Shown here piece after piece: positions 17,128-24,695 of a stretch of 64,000 nt of DNA. Source of the stretch: Allostella sp. ATCC 35155 (GTDB lineage: Bacteria; Pseudomonadota; Alphaproteobacteria; ATCC43930; Allostellaceae); assembly GCA_006738865.1 (NCBI GenBank), contig AP019701.1, forward strand, positions 3,964,001-4,028,000. Direction: 5' to 3'. Within the stretch, counting starts at the first letter, position 1, and each line of letters starts with the position of its first letter. Both the position numbers and the translations under genes were made by a program. Under the pieces are notes generated by a model, which saw only the letters and a list, made by a program, of their open reading frames with translations, was not told the DNA's origin and did no database searches.

Positions 17128-18110
17128 CCCGCCTGCCGACCATCGGCCGCCGCGGCCTGCTCGCCGGCCTGCTGGCCGCTCCGCTGCTGCCGCGACCGGC
17201 CGCGGCCGGAGACTGGCAGCCGGACCGCCCGATCCGGGTCTTTCGCGGCTTCGCCCCCGGCAGCATGGGCGATGCCGTCATGCACCGCATCGCGGACGGC
17301 CTGGCGCCAAGGCTCGGCCAGCCGGTGGTGATCGAGAGCCGGGCCGGTGCCGGCGGCAACATCGCCATGGACGCCCTGGCGAAGTCGGCACCCGACGGGC
17401 ATACCCTGGCGCTGTCACCGATGGGACCGGTCGTCACCAACCCGATCCTGATGGGCGCCCGCATGCCCTACGACGCGGAGCGGGCCTTCACTCCCCTCTT
17501 CCGCATCTCCGAGCAGCCCCTCGTGGCCATCGTGCATGCGTCCGTGCCGGCGACGGGGGCGGACTTCATCGCCTGGCTGCGCCGGAATCCCGACACGGCG
17601 TTCGGCTCCGTCGGGATCGGCTCGACGCACCATCTGGTCGGGGCGACGCTGTCGCACACGCTCGGCCTGCATCTGCGCCATGTCCCCTACCGGGGCTCGT
17701 CGCTGGCCATGACCGACCTGGTGGCCGGCCGCATCCCGCTCAGCTTCGACGTGCTCGGCGGCGCGGCCGGCGCCATCCGCGACGGTCAGGTGCAGGCCGT
17801 GGCCGTCACCACCGAACGGCGATCGCCGCTCTTCCCGGACGTGCCGACCTTTGCCGAGATCGGCCTGCCGCAGGTCACAACCTCGTCCTGGTTCGGGCTG
17901 TTCGCCCCGGCGGGCCTGCCGCCCGACGTCGCGCGGCGGCTGACGGATGCCCTCAATGCCGTCATCCGCGAGCCGGTCTTCGTCGAATGGCTGACCGGCC
18001 TCGGCGCGACGCCGGTCGGCGGCGATTCCGCCGCATTCTCCGCCTTTCTCACAGCGGAGCGGATACGCTGGCGCGCCCTGATCGAGGCGGCCGGAATCAC
18101 CCGGGACTGA
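17124..18110 (+). CDS. Tripartite tricarboxylate transporter substrate-binding protein (Bug family)
   Basis: The 328-residue periplasmic protein opens with a Tat-like signal, IGRRGLLAGLLAAPLL, with cleavage near AAAGDW. Family marks are PIRVFRGFAPGSMGDAVMHRIADGL, IESRAGAGGNIAMDALAKSAPDG and VPYRGSSLAMTDLVAGRIPLSFD. Bug proteins bind carboxylates for TctAB-type importers or act as sensors. No TctA/TctB genes lie in this window, so it is an orphan binding protein, as is common for this family. It is coupled to the preceding acyl ligase by a 4-bp overlap. Confidence 0.9.
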   Translation: MTRLPTIGRRGLLAGLLAAPLLPRPAAAGDWQPDRPIRVFRGFAPGSMGDAVMHRIADGLAPRLGQPVVIESRAGAGGNIAMDALAKSAPDGHTLALSPMGPVVTNPILMGARMPYDAERAFTPLFRISEQPLVAIVHASVPATGADFIAWLRRNPDTAFGSVGIGSTHHLVGATLSHTLGLHLRHVPYRGSSLAMTDLVAGRIPLSFDVLGGAAGAIRDGQVQAVAVTTERRSPLFPDVPTFAEIGLPQVTTSSWFGLFAPAGLPPDVARRLTDALNAVIREPVFVEWLTGLGATPVGGDSAAFSAFLTAERIRWRALIEAAGITRD

Positions 18111-18284
18111 CCGCAACTGCGCCGCCGCAGGGAGATGCCCCGCGCGGCCGACCGGTCGCTGCCCGGGGCTCCCCCCGCCTCGCCCGACGACCGGACGGAA
18201 CAAGGCGCCGACGCCGTCCGTTCTCGACGCGAAGCCGCCGGACCGATATCAGGTCACCATCCGGCCAGAGCCAAGGACGCCCCC

Positions 18285-19292
18285 TTGAACGCGAACCCTG
18301 CACCCGACTTCGCCGCCGCCTTCTCCGGCGCCCGCGTCATCATCACGGGCGGCCTCGGCTTCATCGGCTCCAACCTGGCACGCCGGCTCGCCGGCCTGGG
18401 TGCGCAGGTGACGGCGATCGACAGCCTCATCCCGGAATATGGCGGCCACCTCTTCAACGTCGCCGGGATCGAGGACCGCATCCGCGTCAACATCTCCGAC
18501 GTGCGCGACATGCACGCGCTGCGCTACCTCGTGCAGGGCGGCGACTATCTCTTCAACCTGGCGGGGCAGACGAGCCACCTCGATTCGATGCACGACCCGC
18601 AGACGGACCTGGCGATCAACGGCACCGCCCAGCTGTCGCTGCTGGAGACCTGCCGCAAGCACGCGCCCGCCATCCGCATCGTCTTCGCGAGCACCCGCCA
18701 GATCTACGGCAAGCCCGACTACCTGCCGGTCGACGAAAAGCACCTGCTGCGCCCGGTCGACGTCAACGGCATCAACAAGATGGCGGGCGAGTGGTACCAT
18801 ATTCTCTACAACAACGTGTACGGCCTGAAGGCGGCGGCGCTGCGCCTGACCAACACCTACGGCCCGCGGATGCGCGTCAAGGACGCACGCCAGACCTTCC
18901 TCGGCATCTGGATCAAGATGGTCCTCGAAGGCGCCCCGATCGAGGTCTGGGGCGGCGAGCAGCTGCGCGACTTCACCTATGTCGACGACTGCGTCGAGGC
19001 GATGCTGCTGGCGGCGGTGACACCGGCTATGGAGGGCCAGGCGCTGAACATCGGCGGCGACGGCGTCATCAGCCTGAAGGACCTGGCGGAGATGCTGGTG
19101 CGGGTCGCCGGGCAGGGCTCGGCCACGGTGAAGCCCTTCCCGGCCGAGCGCAAGCGCATCGACATCGGCGACTACTATGCCGACGATCGCCGGCTGCGCG
19201 AGGCGACCGGCTGGACGCCGCAGGTCTCGATGGAGGAAGGTCTGCGCCGCACCGTCGCCTATTATCGCGAACACCTCGACCGCTATCTCTGA
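18285..19292 (+). CDS. NAD-dependent epimerase/dehydratase (extended SDR) with Asn in place of catalytic Tyr
   Basis: The 335-residue extended SDR has the NAD motif TGGLGFIGSN at residues 21-30 and nucleotide-sugar features (NLAGQTSHLDSM; LRLTNTYGPRM; RDFTYVDDCVEAMLLA). Where the active site normally reads YxxxK, it reads N161-G-I-N-K165, and the usual serine region reads FASTRQIYG. Either the chemistry differs or another residue substitutes. The start is taken as TTG at 18285, with AAGGAC upstream; no ATG fits between the upstream stop and the NAD motif. The DegT-type aminotransferase gene follows, implying synthesis of a modified sugar for a surface polymer. Confidence 0.8.
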   Translation: MNANPAPDFAAAFSGARVIITGGLGFIGSNLARRLAGLGAQVTAIDSLIPEYGGHLFNVAGIEDRIRVNISDVRDMHALRYLVQGGDYLFNLAGQTSHLDSMHDPQTDLAINGTAQLSLLETCRKHAPAIRIVFASTRQIYGKPDYLPVDEKHLLRPVDVNGINKMAGEWYHILYNNVYGLKAAALRLTNTYGPRMRVKDARQTFLGIWIKMVLEGAPIEVWGGEQLRDFTYVDDCVEAMLLAAVTPAMEGQALNIGGDGVISLKDLAEMLVRVAGQGSATVKPFPAERKRIDIGDYYADDRRLREATGWTPQVSMEEGLRRTVAYYREHLDRYL

Positions 19293-19332
19293 CCCCCTCC
19301 CTCCGCTCCTTCCAGCCCGGCGAGACCCCTCG

Positions 19333-20454
19333 ATGGCAAGCCCGATCCCGCAGACCGACCCCAAGGCCGGCTATCTCGAACTCCAGGCGGACATCGACGC
19401 CGCCGTCGCCCGCGTGCTCGCGGGCGGCTGGTACATCCTCGGCAAGGAGGTCTCGGCCTTCGAGGCGGAGTTCGCCGCCTGGAACGGCAACGCCCACGGC
19501 ATCGGCGTCGCCAACGGCACCGACGCGCTGGTGCTGGCGCTGCGCGGCCTCGGCATCGGCGCGGGCGACATGGTCGCCACCGTCTCGCACACCGCGGTCG
19601 CCACCGTCGCGGCGATCGAACTCACCGGCGCGACACCGATCCTGATCGACATCGAGGCCGACAGCTACTGCATGGACCCGGCCGCGCTGGAGGCCGCCTT
19701 CGCCCGCGAGGGCGGGCGGATCAAGGCCGTCGTCCCGGTCCATCTCTACGGCCACCCGGCCGACATCGACGCCATCGCGGCGCTGGCGCGCAACCACGGC
19801 GCCAAGGTGCTGGAGGACTGCTCGCAGGCCCATGGCGCGGCGATCGGCGGCCGCAAGGTCGGCACGTTCGGCGAGATCGCGGCCTACAGCCTCTATCCGA
19901 CCAAGAACCTGGGGGCCCTCGGCGACGGCGGCGTCGTCACGACCGACGACGCGACCCTGGCGCAGCGCATCCGCGAGCTGCGCGAATATGGCTGGCGCGA
20001 CCGCTACATCAGCGCCACCGCCGGCATGAACAGCCGGCTCGACGAGCTGCAGGCGGCGATCCTGCGCGCCAAGTTGCCCCATCTCGACCACGACAACGGC
20101 CGCCGCCGTGCGGTCGCGGCGCATTACGATTCCGCGCTGGCGAACTCGGGGCTGCGCCTGCCGGCGGTGCGCGCCGGCACCACCCACGTCTACCACCAGT
20201 ATGTCGTCCGGGCGGCCGACCGCGAGGGGCTGCGGGCGCGCCTGCGCGAAGGCGGGATCGCGACCAACGTGCACTATCCGGCACCGGTCCATCTGCAGCC
20301 CGCCTACCAGGGTCGCACGCCGGTCGGGCCGGCCGGCATGGCCGCGACCGAAGCGGCGCAGGGCGAGATCCTGAGCCTGCCGATGTTCCCGCAACTCGCC
20401 CGGGCGGACGCCGAGCGGGTGACGGAAGCGATCCTGGCCGCCCTGCGCGCCTGA
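19333..20454 (+). CDS. DegT/DnrJ/EryC1/StrS-family sugar aminotransferase
   Basis: The 373-residue PLP enzyme has the family N-terminus (GGWYILGKEVSAFEAEFA), the GVANGTDALVLALRGLG PLP pocket, the VLEDCSQAHGA acidic motif and the PLP lysine in SLYPTKNLGALGDGG. Members convert 3- or 4-keto NDP-sugars to amino sugars using glutamate. It follows the SDR gene by 40 bp with an unremarkable start at ATG 19333. The pair would make an amino sugar for lipopolysaccharide, capsule or glycoprotein, consistent with glycosyltransferases a few kilobases downstream. Confidence 0.9.
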   Translation: MASPIPQTDPKAGYLELQADIDAAVARVLAGGWYILGKEVSAFEAEFAAWNGNAHGIGVANGTDALVLALRGLGIGAGDMVATVSHTAVATVAAIELTGATPILIDIEADSYCMDPAALEAAFAREGGRIKAVVPVHLYGHPADIDAIAALARNHGAKVLEDCSQAHGAAIGGRKVGTFGEIAAYSLYPTKNLGALGDGGVVTTDDATLAQRIRELREYGWRDRYISATAGMNSRLDELQAAILRAKLPHLDHDNGRRRAVAAHYDSALANSGLRLPAVRAGTTHVYHQYVVRAADREGLRARLREGGIATNVHYPAPVHLQPAYQGRTPVGPAGMAATEAAQGEILSLPMFPQLARADAERVTEAILAALRA

Positions 20455-20458
20455 CGGG

Positions 20459-20884
20459 ATGGAACAGCGCCTCAGCCTCGTGACCCTCGGCGTGCGCGAC
20501 CTCGAACGGTCGCGCGCCTTCTACGAGCGGCTGGGCTGGGTGCGCAGCGGGCGATCGGCCGCGGACGTCGCATTCTTCCAGGCGGGCGGCATGGTGCTGG
20601 CCCTCTGGTCGAGGGCCGCGCTCGCCGCCGACGCCGGCCTCGCCGACGACGGCAGGGGCTTTGCCGGCATCACGCTCTCGCACAACGTCCGCACGCGCGA
20701 GGAGGTCGACACCGTCCTGGCGGAGGCGGTGGCGGCCGGCGCCCGCCCGCTGCGCGCCGCGCGGGACATGGATTGGGGCGGCCGCGCCGGCCATTTCGCA
20801 GACCCGGACGGGTTCGTCTGGGAAATCGCCTGGAACCCCGGCTTCCCGATCGCCGCAGACGGTTCGATCCTGCTGCCGGACTGA
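20459..20884 (+). CDS. VOC-family (glyoxalase/bleomycin resistance-like) protein
   Basis: The 141-residue protein has two beta-alpha-beta-beta-beta modules: SLVTLGVRDLERSRAFYERLGW at the start and a C-terminal GGRAGHFADPDGFVWEIAWNP, the usual place of a metal ligand glutamate. The superfamily covers isomerases, dioxygenases and resistance proteins; the specific role is unknown. It begins only 4 bp after the aminotransferase stop and so is probably in the same transcript, though a link to sugar metabolism is not evident. Confidence 0.8.
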   Translation: MEQRLSLVTLGVRDLERSRAFYERLGWVRSGRSAADVAFFQAGGMVLALWSRAALAADAGLADDGRGFAGITLSHNVRTREEVDTVLAEAVAAGARPLRAARDMDWGGRAGHFADPDGFVWEIAWNPGFPIAADGSILLPD

Positions 20885-20902
20885 CCGGCCGGCCCGCCCC
20901 GG

Positions 20903-21286
20903 TCAGGCCGCGGCGATGACCTCGATCTCGACCAGCCAGCCGGGATCGAGCGTGCCGACGACGATGGCGGTCGTCGGCACCCGCCGACCGCCGAGCGCGG
21001 CGATCCGCGCCCGCTGGTTCGCCCCGACATAGGCGGCATCCCGCAGGTAGCTCGTCACCCGGACGATGTTGTCCACCGTCATGTCGGCCGCCGCCAGGAT
21101 GTGGCGAATGTTCGCCCAGACGAGATCGAGTTGCGTCTCCAATGTTGCCGCCGGCCGCCCGCCGGGGTCGAGGCCCATGGTCCCGGCGACGTAGAGGGTG
21201 CGCGCGGCGCCGCGGACCTCCATCGCGTGGACATAGTCGGTGGCCGGATAGATGCCGTCGGACGGGTTGATCGCGGTCGCTTGCAT
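20903..21286 (-). CDS. RidA (YjgF/YER057c/UK114) family protein
   Basis: The 127-residue protein has the RidA pattern: early SDGIYPATDYVHAMEV, then TMGLDPGG, ATLETQLDLVWANIRHILAAADMTVDNIVRVTSYL, and the end VEIEVIAAA. RidA proteins hydrolyse reactive enamine/imine intermediates formed by PLP enzymes. The canonical arginine near position 105 is not in the usual context here, so it may belong to a subgroup without enamine deaminase activity. It is divergent from an Lrp-family regulator gene, which probably controls it. Confidence 0.8.
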   Translation of the reverse strand: MQATAINPSDGIYPATDYVHAMEVRGAARTLYVAGTMGLDPGGRPAATLETQLDLVWANIRHILAAADMTVDNIVRVTSYLRDAAYVGANQRARIAALGGRRVPTTAIVVGTLDPGWLVEIEVIAAA

Positions 21287-21290
21287 GGAT

Positions 21291-21332
21291 GAATATCCTT
21301 TCGTCGAAGCGCGATATCAGCGACGAATATTC
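21291..21332. promoter_or_regulatory. Inverted repeat in the RidA/Lrp divergent promoter, candidate operator
   Basis: GAATATCCTTTCGTCG at 21291-21306 faces CGACGAATATTC at 21321-21332; the arms match as GAATAT...TCGTCG with four extra bases in the left arm. A shorter palindrome, GATATC, lies between at 21313-21318. The position between divergent ridA-like and lrp-like genes fits an Lrp/AsnC operator. Confidence 0.5.
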
Positions 21333-21355
21333 GCCCTCAAGCGGGAACGGACGGC

Positions 21356-21886
21356 ATGATCGCAAAAGCAGAGGACATTCGGGCGAACGGCCGACCGACC
21401 CGCGCACTCGATGCGATCGACCGAAGGATCTTGGCCGCCCTGGAGGCCGACGCGCGCCTCACCTACGCCGAGATCGGCGCGCGGGCCGGCCTGTCGGCGC
21501 CGGCGGCGCACGAGCGGGTGAAGCAACTGCGCGCGGCGGGCGTCATCGCCGGCACGGCGGCGCGGCTCGATCCCGTCGCCGTCGGCAAGCCGTTCCTCGC
21601 CTTCGTCCATGTCGATGCCGACGGCTGGGGCAAGAGCCGCCGGATGATGACGCTGCAGCGGTTCCCCGAGGTCGAGGAGATGCATTCGGTCGCCGGCGAC
21701 ACCTGCGTCATCCTCAAGGTGCGCACGGCGAGCGCGCGGGCGATGGAGGAGTTCCTGGCCCAGCTCTACATCCTGCCCGGCGTGCGCGGCACGAAGAGCT
21801 ACGTCGTGCTGTCGACCTATCTCGAACGCCCGGTGCAGGCGGGCGTCACCGCCGAATGGCCGGAGGTGCCGCTGCCGCCGGACTGA
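21356..21886 (+). CDS. Lrp/AsnC-family transcriptional regulator
   Basis: The 176-residue protein has an N-terminal winged helix (LDAIDRRILAALEADARLTYAEIGARAGLSAPAAHERVKQL, about residues 18-60) and a C-terminal RAM/ligand domain (FLAFVHVDADGWG...VAGDTCVILKVRTASARAMEEFLAQL...VLSTYLE). Family members are amino-acid-responsive octameric regulators that often act on a divergent neighbour. The neighbour here is a RidA-family gene, which suggests control of amino-acid-derived imine metabolism. The palindromic element at 21291-21332 is the likely binding site. Confidence 0.9.
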   Translation: MIAKAEDIRANGRPTRALDAIDRRILAALEADARLTYAEIGARAGLSAPAAHERVKQLRAAGVIAGTAARLDPVAVGKPFLAFVHVDADGWGKSRRMMTLQRFPEVEEMHSVAGDTCVILKVRTASARAMEEFLAQLYILPGVRGTKSYVVLSTYLERPVQAGVTAEWPEVPLPPD

Positions 21887-22047
21887 CGTCCGTCGGCGAT
21901 CAGGGCCGAACCCTCGACCGTCGCCCGCGCCTTCATCCGCCACGCGCGGCGGTTCATCGCGTAGCCGGGAAGTCTCTGGAACGCGCGACGGCCACGTCCG
22001 TGCGGCGGCTCAGGATCGGACCGTTTCCGCCGTATGGCAGCAGGGAA

Positions 22048-22302
22048 TCACTGCGGCAGCCCCTTCTCGTCATGGAGAAGATCGCCATGCGGCGTAGTGC
22101 GAAACGGCTCGCGCACCAATGGACCGCACTCCTTGGCGATGGCGATGAGGCGAGCGGCAACGCCTCGACCATCGCGCTTCCGCACCCTGGACAGGCGCTC
22201 TTCGAGCGCCTTGGTCACGGCCTCGGTCAGCCCCTCCCCCGTCAGCGACGATAGTTCCCGCGCCAGACGCTCGGCCTTCGGATCGCGGATGCTGATGCCT
22301 AT
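22048..22302 (-). pseudogene. Decayed VapB-family antitoxin gene (ATA at start position, toxin missing)
   Basis: Reading the minus strand from 22302, 84 codons encode a complete VapB-like antitoxin: IGISIRDPKAERLARELS, then LTEAVTKALEERL, ending DEKGLPQ and TGA. Family members normally start MGISIRDP; here that first codon is ATA, and no in-frame ATG, GTG or TTG lies between it and the end of the neighbouring gene. After the stop, a GTGATT overlaps as VapC genes usually do, but the frame fails after about 13 codons and no PIN motifs follow. It is either a relic or depends on a rare AUA start. Confidence 0.7.
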
Positions 22303-22340
22303 GAAGCAGCTCGTACTGCGCGGAATTGTCGATGTCCACC

Positions 22341-22697
22341 CTACCCCCGGAACAGGATCGCGATGCCGGAGCAGATGAGGACGATGCCGGCGACCTGCGG
22401 CCAGCCGAGCGCCTCGCCGTAAAGGAAGTAGCCGAGGACGACGACGAGCGCGTAGCTGATGGAGACCGACGGGAAGGCGATCGAGACGGGAATCGTCTGC
22501 AGGGCGGCCATGTAGAGGAAGGCCGCCATCCCGTAGAGGCCGAGGCCGACGATCGACTGCCAGCGGAAGAGCTGCTCGACGAAGCCGCCCGCGCCGCCCG
22601 CCCCCGCCTTGAGCAGCAGCTGGCCCGCGACACCGACCAGGATGGCCGCGGCCAGCGCGAGATAGTGGCCGGTCGAGGGCCCCGCGAGGGCGGTCAT
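22341..22697 (-). CDS. Small membrane protein, EamA/SMR-like (ArnE/ArnF type)
   Basis: The 118-residue protein has four predicted transmembrane helices: LALAAAILVGVAGQLLLKAG, VGLGLYGMAAFLYMAALQTI, IAFPSVSISYALVVVLGYFLYGE and WPQVAGIVLICSGIAILF. This is the size and pattern of SMR transporters and of ArnE/ArnF, which flip undecaprenyl-phosphate-linked aminoarabinose. Its start overlaps the stop of an ArnC-like glycosyltransferase gene by 4 bp, so a role as flippase for the undecaprenyl-linked sugar made by that enzyme is a reasonable inference. Confidence 0.75.
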   Translation of the reverse strand: MTALAGPSTGHYLALAAAILVGVAGQLLLKAGAGGAGGFVEQLFRWQSIVGLGLYGMAAFLYMAALQTIPVSIAFPSVSISYALVVVLGYFLYGEALGWPQVAGIVLICSGIAILFRG

Positions 22698-23683
22698 CGG
22701 CCGTCCTCCGCGCCGGACCCGCCGCGATAGACGGTGCGCACGATCCCCTGCGGCTTGCGGTTGACGGTCAGGAACAGGCGGCCGAGATACTCGCCGATCA
22801 TGCCCAGCATCACGAGCTGGACGCCCGATACCAGCAGGACCGCCACCATCAGCGAGGCCCAGCCGGCCGGCGGTTCGTTGAACAGCGCCTCGATCAGGAC
22901 GATGATGCCGACCAGGCCGCCGAGCGTGCCGAGGCCGAGGCCGAGCATCGTCGCCACGCGCAGCGGCATGACCGAGAAGTTGAGGAACATGTTCATCCAC
23001 AGCCGCACCAGCCGGCGCAGCGTGTAGTTGCTGCGGCCGACCGCGCGCGGCAGGTGGCGGACCTGGATTCGGCCGATGCGCTTGGTCACCTGCAGCAGCA
23101 GACCGTCGACATAGGGGAACGGCCCGTCATAGCGACCGATCGCCTCCGCGGCGAACGCGCTCATGCAGCGGAAGCTGGAGAGATAGAGCCCCTTCGGCTT
23201 GTCGAGCAGCTTGTCGGCGCACCAGTTGGTGAAGCGGCTGCCGAGGTTGCGCCAGAGCGCATGCTCCTTGGTCTCGTAGTAGGTGTAGACGACGTCGAGG
23301 TCGTTCGCCTGGGCGTGATCGAGGATGCGCAGCACCTCCTCGGGCGGGTTCTGCAGGTCGTCGTCCATGGTGATGACGTAGCGGCCGCTGGCGTGGCGCA
23401 GGCCGGTCATCACCGCGTTGTGCTCGCCATAGTTCCGGGCATGGTCGACGACGACGAGCGGCACGCGCGCCGTCGCCAGCAGCGACCGGCAGACGGCGAG
23501 GCTGTCGTCCGGGCTGCCGTCGTTGACGAGCACGATCTCGAGACCGCCCGGCACGGGCAGCGCCGACAGGGCCTCGACCAGTTCGCCGACGGAGGCCGCA
23601 CCGTTGTAGACGGGCACGACGATGGAGAGGGTGCAGCCGGCAGCGACCTCGCGATCGGTGGCCGGCGTCGCGGATGCGGTCAT
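22694..23683 (-). CDS. GT2 glycosyltransferase, ArnC/DPM1-like, membrane-anchored
   Basis: The 329-residue protein has an N-terminal GT-A domain (LSIVVPVYNGAASVGELVEAL; IVLVNDGSPDDSL; YVITMDDDLQNPPEEVLRIL with the DDD metal site) and two C-terminal membrane helices (LGLGLGTLGGLVGIIVLIEAL and LMVAVLLVSGVQLVMLGMIGEYLGR). ArnC and GtrB relatives transfer a sugar from UDP/GDP-sugar to undecaprenyl phosphate. The overlap with a four-helix membrane protein gene fits a lipid-linked sugar synthesis and flipping pair for lipid A or glycan modification. Confidence 0.88.
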   Translation of the reverse strand: MTASATPATDREVAAGCTLSIVVPVYNGAASVGELVEALSALPVPGGLEIVLVNDGSPDDSLAVCRSLLATARVPLVVVDHARNYGEHNAVMTGLRHASGRYVITMDDDLQNPPEEVLRILDHAQANDLDVVYTYYETKEHALWRNLGSRFTNWCADKLLDKPKGLYLSSFRCMSAFAAEAIGRYDGPFPYVDGLLLQVTKRIGRIQVRHLPRAVGRSNYTLRRLVRLWMNMFLNFSVMPLRVATMLGLGLGTLGGLVGIIVLIEALFNEPPAGWASLMVAVLLVSGVQLVMLGMIGEYLGRLFLTVNRKPQGIVRTVYRGGSGAEDGR

Positions 23684-23709
23684 GCGTCAGGGTCCTCGGG
23701 ACATACGGG

Positions 23710-24444
23710 TCATGAAGGATTGCGGGCGACCGCCAGCACGGAGCCGCCGAACGGCAGCCGGCGCCCGGCGGCGATCCAGCGGCGCTCCAGGCCGACGATC
23801 GCGGCGAACAGCCGCTCGACCGGGGCCGGCGCCAGGCCGACGTCGCTGGTGGCGGTGCCGCCGGGCCACAGCTTGCGGCGCGCCACCATCAGCGGGAAGA
23901 GGATCGTGTTCCAATAGCCGACCCGGACGTCGCCGAAGCCCGCGGTCGCCAGCGCCGCGGCGAGGCCCGACGCATGATAGCGGCGGGCATTGTCGACGGC
24001 ACGGTCATGGTCGCTGAAGAGCCAGCCATAGGCGGGCAGGTTGAGGATGCAGACGCCGCCCGGCGCGAGGCAGCGGCGGATCTCTGCCAGCGCCACGGCC
24101 TCGTCGACGCCCGCATGGCACAGCACGTCGGCACTGACGACCGCGCCCAGGCTGCCATCGGCGAAGGGCAGGCGGTCGATCGAGCCGAGCACGACCGGCC
24201 CCGGCCAGCGGCCGGCGGTGGCGCGACAGGCGGCCGGATCACGGTCGAGGCCGATGAAGCGGGTGCCCGGCATGTGGCGCGATAGGCGGCGCAGCAGCCC
24301 GCCCGTGCCGCAGCCGGCATCGAGCACCGGCCCCGGCAGCGCGCCGGCGGCGGCCAGGTGCCCGGCCAGGATGCCGTGCAGGCCGTGGAACCACCACATC
24401 CCGTCCTCGGCGGCGGCCAGCTTCTCGACTTCGCGTACGTCCAA
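23710..24444 (-). CDS. Class I SAM-dependent methyltransferase
   Basis: The 244-residue protein has motif I VLDAGCGTGGLLRRLS, the acidic motif II FIGLDRDPAACR, and SADVLCHAGV followed by CLAPGGVCILNLPAYGWLFSDHDRAV, a typical sequence of methyltransferases in polysaccharide clusters. The start is placed at TTG 24444, with GGAAG upstream and a sensible N-terminus; the frame stays open further upstream, but that part is proline/arginine-rich and looks non-coding. It lies 26 bp upstream of the ArnC-like gene on the same strand, so it may methylate a sugar or lipid-linked intermediate. Confidence 0.75.
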   Translation of the reverse strand: MDVREVEKLAAAEDGMWWFHGLHGILAGHLAAAGALPGPVLDAGCGTGGLLRRLSRHMPGTRFIGLDRDPAACRATAGRWPGPVVLGSIDRLPFADGSLGAVVSADVLCHAGVDEAVALAEIRRCLAPGGVCILNLPAYGWLFSDHDRAVDNARRYHASGLAAALATAGFGDVRVGYWNTILFPLMVARRKLWPGGTATSDVGLAPAPVERLFAAIVGLERRWIAAGRRLPFGGSVLAVARNPS

Positions 24445-24695
24445 GTCCGTGGCTTCCCGGCTGCCGCATCCCCCGCATCGGGCCCGCGTCCGCAGCGCGC
24501 GGGAGCCTAGGCGCAGGGACGGAATGCGACAAGAACGGCGGCAGGCCGCACCTATTCCTGCCGACCGGCCCGGACTGCTTGTGGGCGGCGCCTGTGTGGG
24601 GGGCGGCTTGTCGCGGGACACCCGCTCCCGTACACCACCCCGGCTCGGGTCGGGGCAGGATCGGCGGACCAGGATCTGTGGGCAAGGAGCGGAGC

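Noticed and set aside
21887-22047. Possible VapC toxin following the VapB relic
   Set aside because: A GTG overlapping the VapB stop exists, but the frame ends after about 13 codons and no aspartate or glutamate motif of a PIN domain was found in any minus-strand frame.
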